Of a stretch of 13,641 nucleotides of DNA, positions 7,561 through 12,951 are shown piece after piece. Below the pieces are notes generated by a model. It saw nothing but the letters and a program-made list of their open reading frames with translations, ran no database searches and had not been told where the DNA came from. Source of the stretch: JBCBZH01 sp039815415 (GTDB lineage: Bacteria; Bacteroidota; Rhodothermia; Rhodothermales; Rubricoccaceae); the NCBI GenBank assembly GCA_039815415.1, contig JBCBZH010000095.1, positions 1 to 13,641 of the forward strand. Direction: 5' to 3'. Made by a program: the position numbers and the translations under genes. Position 1 is the first letter of the stretch; every line of letters begins with the position of its first letter.

Positions 7561-9423
7561 ATGACCGTCTTGCTCCGCCTCCCCCTCCTGGCTCTCACCG
7601 GGATCCTCGCCCTCCCACACGCCATGGCCCAGGGACAGGTCCCAGGCAGCCCCGTTGAAAACGCACAGTTCGGGCGCGCGCTCACCGCCGGAGACTTCAA
7701 TGGGGACGGCGTCGAGGATCTCGCCATCGGCGCCCCCTTCGATGACGTGGGTACGCTCGATGGTGCCGGGTCGGTCACGGTTCTCTACGGCACCGACCAG
7801 TACCGCTACTCCTTCGCGATGGGCCTCCGGCCCGATGGCGCACAGATCTGGACCCGCGAATCTCCCGGCATCCTCGGCGATGCACGCGCTGGCGACTGGT
7901 TCGGCTATGCGCTCACCGCGGGCGACTTCAACGGCGACACCTTCGACGATCTCGCTATCGGTATCCACCGAGCGACTGTAGGTGGGCTGGCGCAGGCTGG
8001 CGCCGTCTCGGTGCTCTACGGTTCCGCCAACGGCCTCACAGCAGCCGGAAACCAGGTCTGGGATCAGAACTCGCCTGACATTGGCGGAGGCGCGGAGATC
8101 GGAGATGGCTTCGGCTACGCGCTGGCAACCGGCGACTTCGACCGCGACGGCCATGACGACCTGGTGGTGGGCGTGCCCTTCGAAGACATTGGCTCTGTGA
8201 ACGATGCGGGCGCCGCGCAGGTGATCTTCGGGGCGGCCGACGGGCTGGTGGCTGCTGGGAACCAGTTCTTTGATCAGAGCAATGCGGGTGTCCCTGGCGC
8301 TGCCGAAGCGGGAGACACGTTCGGGTTCTCGTTCGGCGTCGGCGACTTCAACGGCGACACCACGGACGACCTCGCCATCGGCACGCCGCTGGAAGACGTC
8401 GGCTCGATCGTCAATGCGGGAGCGGTCTATGTGTTGTTCGGCACGGTGACCGTAGGCATCGAGCTGGCGGGGGCCCAGTCCTGGGATCAGGGCGCGGTCT
8501 CCAGCAACCCGCTTCCCGATACCGGCGATCGCTTCGGCTACGCTCTCGCGGTGGGCAACTTCAATCAGGACCCGTTCGATGACCTCGTCGTCACCTCTCC
8601 GTTTCAGGATTGGACCACGGGAGCAGGCGATACCTACACCGATACGGGCTACCTGCACGCCATCAAAGGCTCGGCAAGCGGGCTGACCCGTGCGGACAGC
8701 GAGGGCTCACTGCTCCTCCAAGACGACGGGCGGTACGGTACCGATGTCGCGGTCGGCAACCCGAGAGGCAGCGATCCCTACCTCATCGCAGGCCAGCCCG
8801 GCCGGAACGTGAGCAGCCAGGGCGAAGCCGGGAGAATCCTCATCCGATACACGGACGACACCGGCCTGACGGACACGGCGCTGCAGTACTACACGCAAAA
8901 CAACTCCGGCATCGAGGACATCTCCGAAGCCGAGGACGCCTACGGCTTTGTGGTCGCCACCGGAGACTTCAACGGCGACGGCCTGGATGACATCGCCATC
9001 GGTGTGCCGGGCGAGGATGTGGATGGCGCGACCGACGCGGGCGGCGTGAACATCATGTACGCCCTACCGAGCGGCCGCATGTCCGCCGACTACGACCTCT
9101 TTCTCCACCCCGGCAGCAGCTTCGCCGCGCCCGTTGCCAGCGAGGACGAGGCCTCCGATCTCGCCAGCTCGCTCTTGCCTCCAGCGCCCAACCCAACGAC
9201 GGGCCGCACAACGCTCCGCTACGCGCTGGCGGAGGCGCAGGACGTGCAGCTCGTCGTGATGGATCTGCTCGGACGCGAGGTGGCTCGCTTGGCTGACGGC
9301 CCGCATCAGGCTGGCGACCACGAAGCCGCGTTCGCGGCTACGGCCCTCCCAAGCGGCGTCTACATCGTCCACCTTCGAGCCGGCGAAACCGTGCACACGA
9401 AGCGGCTTACGGTCACGAGGTAG
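7561..9423 (+). CDS. Secreted FG-GAP (integrin alpha-like) beta-propeller protein with T9SS sorting domain
   Basis: The 620-residue product has a signal peptide (MTVLLRLPLLALTGILALPH, cleavage near AMAQG). FG-GAP units start at about residues 37, 114, 184, 254, 325, 392 and 461, a steady period near 70, giving a seven-bladed propeller. Six have the form (F/Y)GxxxxxGDFNGDxxDDLAIG with an acidic DxNxDx calcium loop; the one near 392 (YGTDVAVGNPRGSDPYLIAG) has lost that loop. Residues about 538-620, from LPPAPNPTTGRTTLRYALAE to RLTVTR, form a type A T9SS C-terminal sorting domain. The protein should be displayed on or released from the cell surface, perhaps for binding; no enzyme domain is visible. 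Its last 273 bp are duplicated at 11502-11774. Confidence 0.92.
   Translation: MTVLLRLPLLALTGILALPHAMAQGQVPGSPVENAQFGRALTAGDFNGDGVEDLAIGAPFDDVGTLDGAGSVTVLYGTDQYRYSFAMGLRPDGAQIWTRESPGILGDARAGDWFGYALTAGDFNGDTFDDLAIGIHRATVGGLAQAGAVSVLYGSANGLTAAGNQVWDQNSPDIGGGAEIGDGFGYALATGDFDRDGHDDLVVGVPFEDIGSVNDAGAAQVIFGAADGLVAAGNQFFDQSNAGVPGAAEAGDTFGFSFGVGDFNGDTTDDLAIGTPLEDVGSIVNAGAVYVLFGTVTVGIELAGAQSWDQGAVSSNPLPDTGDRFGYALAVGNFNQDPFDDLVVTSPFQDWTTGAGDTYTDTGYLHAIKGSASGLTRADSEGSLLLQDDGRYGTDVAVGNPRGSDPYLIAGQPGRNVSSQGEAGRILIRYTDDTGLTDTALQYYTQNNSGIEDISEAEDAYGFVVATGDFNGDGLDDIAIGVPGEDVDGATDAGGVNIMYALPSGRMSADYDLFLHPGSSFAAPVASEDEASDLASSLLPPAPNPTTGRTTLRYALAEAQDVQLVVMDLLGREVARLADGPHQAGDHEAAFAATALPSGVYIVHLRAGETVHTKRLTVTR
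9151..9423 (+). repeat. Copy 1 of duplicated T9SS sorting-domain DNA
   Basis: These 273 bp align without gaps to 11502-11774, with 28 differences by my hand count (about 90% identity). The first roughly 135 bp differ at only two positions, while the last half carries nearly all the changes. The aligned block starts a few bases before a copy of the iterated 10-mer (9162-9171) and ends exactly at the stop codon (TAG here, TGA in the other copy). Confidence 0.9.
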
Positions 9424-9439
9424 CGCCAGCGGAGGATCT

Positions 9440-9476
9440 CCAGCTCGACGACATCTCTCATGTCATGTCGAGCTGG
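9440..9476 (+). terminator. Hairpin after the FG-GAP gene built on the iterated motif
   Basis: CCAGCTCGAC (9440-9449) pairs with GTCGAGCTGG (9467-9476). Inside, GACAT (9450-9454) pairs with ATGTC (9460-9464) around a CTCTC loop, with a two-base AT bulge. The structure starts 17 bp after the stop codon of the FG-GAP gene. The right arm contains an exact 10-mer (9469-9478), while the left arm has a one-base variant. There is no strong T tract after it. Confidence 0.6.
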
Positions 9477-9621
9477 CGACGGGTGAACCCTGATGTGTAT
9501 ATGAGAGCTTCGAGCGGTCGAACGAAGCGAGGTCAGGGACAACGATACAGTGACGCGTGCCAGTGGAGAGACGTGCCCACGCGAAAGAGTAGCAACCAAC
9601 GCCCCAGCCCCCCCTGAACGA

Positions 9622-9987
9622 CTAGGCCGAACGCAGAATCTTCTCCATCTTGCGCCCTCTCGCCAGCTCGTCCACCAGTTTGTCCAAGTATCTGACGTGC
9701 TTGGTTAGCGGCGTCTCAATCTCCTCGATCCGATAGCCGCAGATTGAGCCCGTTATCTGCTTCGCATGCGGGTTGAGCGTAGCCTCAGAAAAGAACTGCT
9801 CGAACGTAGACCCGTTCTCGATCACGCGTTGCAGATCACTGGGTCCAAAGCCCGTCAACCATGCAATAACTCGATGTAGCTCTTCTATGGTTCGGCCTTT
9901 CTTCTCGACCTTTGAAACATAGTGTGGATACACAGAGGCGAACGTCAGGTTCGCGATTCTCTCGTCGTGTTCTTTAGTGGTCTGCAT
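9622..9987 (-). CDS. DUF2200 family protein
   Basis: The 121-residue protein matches the DUF2200 family across its whole length: FASVYPHYVSKVEKKGRT (residues 16-33), IAWLTGF, SICGYRIEEIETPL (81-94), and the C-terminal RYLDKLVDELARGRKMEKIL. These are small cytoplasmic proteins found in many bacteria; no function is established to my knowledge. The open frame extends 42 residues further upstream, but the ATG at 9985-9987 gives the family's usual start, so I use it. The protein has no signal peptide or membrane segment. An exact iterated 10-mer lies 37 bp inside the end of the gene and encodes DELAR, and it is the last copy before a long motif-free stretch. Confidence 0.9.
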   Translation of the reverse strand: MQTTKEHDERIANLTFASVYPHYVSKVEKKGRTIEELHRVIAWLTGFGPSDLQRVIENGSTFEQFFSEATLNPHAKQITGSICGYRIEEIETPLTKHVRYLDKLVDELARGRKMEKILRSA

Positions 9988-10154
9988 GGTAGCTACGGGA
10001 TCGCCTTCGCTGCTGAGGGCAGGAGGCACAGAGGGGGATTGAAGAGAACGATATGTCGGCCTTTTTGCAACACGAGCCCCCTCGCATCTGATTGCTGCGA
10101 GAGCGATCAGCACGGCTCACGAGGCTGGCGCAGTGCACTAGACCAGAGACCGAC

Positions 10155-10967
10155 TCAGCCGGTTGCCGACCTGGGATGGCCGTGGGTCTCGCGCTCCACC
10201 TGGTCGCCGAACACCGTGCGCATGGGTCCCTCCGATCTCTCATCAAGAGGGACCATCAATTCCACTTCGAAGCTCTCGGCCACGGCATCGTGTACCGAGA
10301 CCAGCCGACCGTGCATGGACGTAAATCGTAGCGGGGGTAGATCCGGCATCTGGACGACAATGGGCACATAGATCGGGACCTCTTCTGTGCCCGCAAGAAA
10401 CCGAGGGACGTGCTCAAATCGGCCGTCGGCTATCGCAGTGTCCAGAGCGTCGCGGACGGGCGTCGACCGTCGAGCCACGTCCTGGATGCGAGTGTAGAAG
10501 CTGGCACTTGCCTCCTCCCAGTTCTCAACGAGGGGTTGAAACTGCGGTGACAGGAAAAGCGCAAGCATGTTCTCCACGTCGAATAGCTCGATCATGCGTT
10601 GCCCAGGGCCGTTGGCCCGGAGAAACGTCCAGTCGTTGTCCACGACGAACCCGGGGAACGGCCAATGGTGAAGCAACTGGCGCGTGATGAGATCGAGGGT
10701 GCGTTGGACGTCAACGTCATCCAGTTCACGTCTTGGGTAGGGACTCCGGAACCCCGCAGCCTCGAAGAGGGCTGCCCGATGAGCGCTCGAGAGACGCACG
10801 GCCGTAACGATCCGCGCGATCATCGACCGGGTAGGAGCTGATCGTCCCGTCTCAAGAAAGGACATGTGGCGCTGCGTCGTTCCGACAGCACCAGCGAGAG
10901 CTTCCTGCGAGAGCCCGAGGTCTCGCCGGATGGCTTTGAGTGTGGAGCCCAACGGGTGGTCAGTCAT
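10155..10967 (-). CDS. XRE family regulator with MmyB-like ligand-binding domain
   Basis: The 270-residue protein has an N-terminal helix-turn-helix at about residues 6-62 (LKAIRRDLGLSQEALAGAVG then TTQRHMSFLETGRSAPTRSM). A larger C-terminal domain at about 85-255 has the MmyB-type pattern (RQLLHHWPFPGFVVDNDW then TFLRANGPGQRMI, and a late LRFTSMHGRLVSVHDAVAES). Regulators of this class are usually local repressors that sense a small ligand, possibly lipid-like, through the PAS-like C-terminal domain, and often control a neighbouring divergent gene. Here the divergent neighbour is a small membrane protein. Direct and inverted repeats overlap its own start codon, which suggests autoregulation. 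A GAGAGG sequence a few bases before the ATG could serve as its ribosome binding site. Confidence 0.9.
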   Translation of the reverse strand: MTDHPLGSTLKAIRRDLGLSQEALAGAVGTTQRHMSFLETGRSAPTRSMIARIVTAVRLSSAHRAALFEAAGFRSPYPRRELDDVDVQRTLDLITRQLLHHWPFPGFVVDNDWTFLRANGPGQRMIELFDVENMLALFLSPQFQPLVENWEEASASFYTRIQDVARRSTPVRDALDTAIADGRFEHVPRFLAGTEEVPIYVPIVVQMPDLPPLRFTSMHGRLVSVHDAVAESFEVELMVPLDERSEGPMRTVFGDQVERETHGHPRSATG

Positions 10968-11003
10968 TATTCCCTCTCAGGGAATTGTGATTATTCCCTC
11001 TCA
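10966..11003. promoter_or_regulatory. Candidate operator: 24-bp-spaced direct repeat plus inverted repeat
   Basis: ATTATTCCCTCTCA occurs twice, at 10966-10979 and 10990-11003, exactly 24 bp apart. The first copy overlaps the start codon of the XRE/MmyB-like gene. Within it lies an inverted repeat, ATTCCC (10969-10974), N5, GGGAAT (10980-10985). The site lies 42 bp before the ATG of the divergent membrane protein gene. Its position and symmetry are those expected of a binding site for the adjacent regulator, controlling both genes; this is inference. On the minus strand the repeat also supplies the GAGAGG ribosome-binding-like sequence. Confidence 0.55.
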
Positions 11004-11045
11004 ATGTACGTTGTAGACCCTTGCTGCCCCACCCCTCATATCCAC

Positions 11046-11435
11046 ATGGACCCCTTCGCCCCCTCACTCCTCGCTCAGGCCATCACGGGCCTCTTCGCAG
11101 TTGCCACCCTGCTCACTGGCTCGGCAGCCTTGTTCGCCAACAAGGGGTTTTCCCTGCTGGTGCGCACCGAAGACTTCAGCCCTGTCAACTCTGACGAGAT
11201 CGTCACGGCACCCAACGTACGTGGGTGGGGCGTGCGACAAATTGTGACCGGTGTCTGCCTATGGGCGGCACTCATTCTTGGTCATCAAGTGCTATTCCAA
11301 GTCGGCCTGCTAAGCCTGCTTATTCGCCAAGGGCTCGACATCGTCCTCTACCTGCTCGACGGGATGCCTCGGCGCACGGTGATATTCGTCGCTGCGGCGA
11401 TACCTACGCTGGCCGCTTTCGTGGGCGTTCTGTAG
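11046..11435 (+). CDS. Small integral membrane protein, possibly DUF4267-like
   Basis: The 129-residue product starts at an ATG (11046-11048); the frame is open further left but that part overlaps the divergent regulator gene and has no protein-like character. Four hydrophobic segments are visible, at about residues 8-30 (AQAITGLFAVATLLTGSAAL), 64-80 (IVTGVCLWAALILGHQV), 81-104 and 110-129 (IFVAAAIPTLAAFVGVL). The NVRGWGVRQIVTG motif before the second helix resembles the DUF4267 family of four-helix proteins, but I am not certain of the family. Function is unknown. It shares its upstream region with the XRE/MmyB-like regulator and is the most likely regulated target. The stop codon is in the same frame as the orphan sorting domain that follows. 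Confidence 0.75.
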   Translation: MDPFAPSLLAQAITGLFAVATLLTGSAALFANKGFSLLVRTEDFSPVNSDEIVTAPNVRGWGVRQIVTGVCLWAALILGHQVLFQVGLLSLLIRQGLDIVLYLLDGMPRRTVIFVAAAIPTLAAFVGVL

Positions 11436-11501
11436 GCGCGTTCACGGTATATCGCTTGCCGCGCGCTCTCGTTCACTCGCCACGCCTGTCGTCGACGGCG
11501 G

Positions 11502-11774
11502 GCCTCTGATCTCGCCAGCTCGCTCTTGCCTCCAGCGCCCAACCCAACGACGGGCCGCACAACCCTCCGCTACGCGCTGGCGGAGGCGCAGGACGTGCAG
11601 CTCGTCGTGATGGATCTGCTCGGACGCGAGGTGGCTCGACTGGCTGACGGCGCGCATCAGGCTGGCGACCACGAAGCCGCGTTCGATGCTACGGCCCTGC
11701 CGAGTGGCCTCTACATCGTCCGCCTGCGAGTGGGCGACACGGTGCAGACGCGGCGCCTGACCATCACGCGTTGA
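11502..11774 (+). pseudogene. Orphan T9SS C-terminal sorting domain (duplicate of the FG-GAP protein tail)
   Basis: The DNA encodes ASDLASSLLPPAPNPTTGRT through a complete type A sorting domain ending LTITR, then TGA. It is about 90% identical to the end of the FG-GAP gene. No passenger domain precedes it. The same frame is open back to the stop of the membrane protein gene at 11435, but the 22 codons between look random, and there is no signal peptide or ATG; only a TTG at 11526 could start it. It is therefore most likely the remnant of a deleted T9SS cargo gene or a copied tail. The reading frame has stayed intact, and the differences from copy 1 include conservative replacements (for example V to L, K to R), so it was probably under selection in a full-length gene until recently. 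Confidence 0.8.
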
Positions 11775-11795
11775 CGGGGACGCTGAGACGCTCTA

Positions 11796-11829
11796 GCCAG
11801 CTCAACGAACGAATCCCCATCGAGCTGGC
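11796..11829 (+). terminator. Hairpin after the orphan sorting domain built on the iterated motif
   Basis: GCCAGCTC (11796-11803) and GAGCTGGC (11822-11829) form a perfect 8-bp stem with an 18-nt loop, 21 bp after the stop codon of the orphan sorting domain. The right arm is part of an exact 10-mer (11821-11830); the left arm has the 8-bp core only. No T tract follows. It is the third inverted pair of the motif found after a stop codon in this window. Confidence 0.5.
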
Positions 11830-11961
11830 GACTACCTGGCTAGATTGGTCACGCGCCCTGCTGCGGAGTGCCCATACTTGGGAGAATAAGCGCTCCTCTG
11901 AGATCTACGAGACCGCTCGCCCTTGCCGGGGCTGCCTCTGTCCGAACGGTCTGGCTCCTCC

Positions 11962-12951
11962 CTACCGCCGCCAGACGCCCTGCCGGACATCCATCCACGC
12001 GACGACCAGCACGTGAGGCACCGTCACTGCAGCGATCCCGACGAGGTACACGGCCAGCACAGCCTCTGCCTCAGGCTGCTCCATGATGAGCCAGCCGAGC
12101 CCCGCAAACAGTGCCACCGCGCCAAGCGTCGCCGGCGCCGCAAGAAGCGCGAGGCGTCCTGGCCTCTGAGGTGCAACGATGGGTTCTAGGCGAGCCAGGT
12201 GACGGAGCGCGTGCCACGCGCAGAAATACACTCCCACGCTCCAGAGCGGCGGCAGGACAGCAAAGAACAGCGCCAGCCCCGCGATCTCCCCGAGGTCGAA
12301 GCCAAAGGAGCGCCACGCTCCTCGCCGCGAGGCTGAAATCAGGCCCCAGAGCACATACACGCCAATGATCCCAGCCAAACCGATCCGAGCGCTACCAGCG
12401 GCTGAGGCTAGACGGGTGGCTGCATCCAAGGACCCAACAGGGTCGAAGAGCGCTACGAGCCCTGCCAGCACCTCTGCGTAGGCCGTCGGTTGCGCTGCGA
12501 GCGGGACCAGCATTGGGAGGGCGCCTCGCACGGTGCCTGCAAGAACAAGGTGCCGCCGACTTGCAAGGTGGTCGTCCCACCCGAGTGCGCGGAGCGCAAA
12601 CACTTCCCCCTGCCCCCAGTGGGCCCACGTCAGTACAATGAAGCCAACGGCGGCAACGACGGGCGCGAGTGCCCAAACCCCGATGATGACCGCAGCGATC
12701 CCGAGGTAGACCACACAGAAGCTGCCGACGCGGATGGCCGTCACCTCCTCCCCATTCAGGCGAAACGGCACAAAGGGGTCCAACGCGCCGTGCGGAAGGC
12801 CGAGGACAAGTACACTCAACGCCCATGGCACCAGGAGCCACGCTGTTGGTGCCTCCACGATCCAGGGCGCTCCCACGAGGGATAGGACCACACCGCCCCA
12901 CGCAAACGCCAGCCCGAGGCGGGGCCATGCCATCGGCATGCGCGCGTTCAC
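11962..12951 (-). CDS. blh: Brp/Blh family beta-carotene 15,15'-dioxygenase
   Basis: Blh cleaves beta-carotene in the membrane with oxygen into two molecules of retinal, the chromophore of bacterial rhodopsins. The 329-residue product is strongly hydrophobic and carries the family's histidine motifs: GLPHGALD (residues 51-58), TWAHWGQGE (His111), YFCAWHALRH (His247 and His251) and TVPHVLVVAWMD near the end (His313, Asp321). These histidines are thought to bind iron. Translation is read from a GTG whose bases overlap the stop of the upstream lycopene cyclase gene (GTGA, 4 nt), a sign of translational coupling; an ATG at 12937-12939 is the alternative. Its presence implies that a rhodopsin gene should exist elsewhere in the genome. 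Confidence 0.92.
   Translation of the reverse strand: MNARMPMAWPRLGLAFAWGGVVLSLVGAPWIVEAPTAWLLVPWALSVLVLGLPHGALDPFVPFRLNGEEVTAIRVGSFCVVYLGIAAVIIGVWALAPVVAAVGFIVLTWAHWGQGEVFALRALGWDDHLASRRHLVLAGTVRGALPMLVPLAAQPTAYAEVLAGLVALFDPVGSLDAATRLASAAGSARIGLAGIIGVYVLWGLISASRRGAWRSFGFDLGEIAGLALFFAVLPPLWSVGVYFCAWHALRHLARLEPIVAPQRPGRLALLAAPATLGAVALFAGLGWLIMEQPEAEAVLAVYLVGIAAVTVPHVLVVAWMDVRQGVWRR

Larger units (their letters stand above)
161..11830. repeat. Highly iterated 10-mer CGAGCTGGCG (24 exact copies)
   Basis: Exact copies on plus start at 607, 679, 2233, 3378, 3474, 4310, 4899, 5369, 5712, 7378, 8460, 9469 and 11821. Exact copies on minus (CGCCAGCTCG) start at 161, 385, 1506, 2670, 3602, 4838, 5677, 6267, 9162, 9661 and 11513. 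Six more sites keep the 8-bp core GAGCTGGC, starting at 3752, 3890, 4455, 7303, 7454 and 11796. At about 65% G+C, chance predicts about 0.1 exact 10-mers and about one core in the window, both strands. About half of the exact copies (12 of 24) continue with A (CGAGCTGGCGA). Copies occur in spacers and in different reading frames (ELA, RAGE, ASS, SPAR), so protein or codon bias does not explain them. Confidence 0.92.

Noticed and set aside
7371..7778. 136-residue N-terminal extension of the DUF885-like protein
   Set aside because: It would overlap the start of the divergent FG-GAP gene and place a signal peptide in the middle of the protein.
6928..8658. Long minus-strand open frame of 576 codons opposite the FG-GAP and DUF885-like genes
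   Set aside because: It is antisense to two well-supported genes and its right-hand part is the reverse of FG-GAP repeats; long antisense frames are common at high G+C.
607..9670. The 10-mer as a side effect of frequent Glu-Leu-Ala codons in a G+C-rich genome
   Set aside because: It also occurs in spacers (for example 161, 385, 1506, 5677, 5712, 7378, 9469, 11821) and in other frames inside genes (RAGE, ASS, SPAR), and always prefers the same flanking C and G.
10866..11045. 60-residue N-terminal extension of the small membrane protein
   Set aside because: It overlaps the regulator gene in antisense and crosses the operator-like repeats; the ATG at 11046 starts directly before the first helix.
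161..11830. The 10-mer as a Chi or KOPS-like recombination/segregation signal
   Set aside because: GCTGGCG resembles Chi-type words (E. coli GCTGGTGG), but such signals are strand-biased relative to replication. Here the copies are nearly balanced (13 plus, 11 minus) and occur as inverted pairs.
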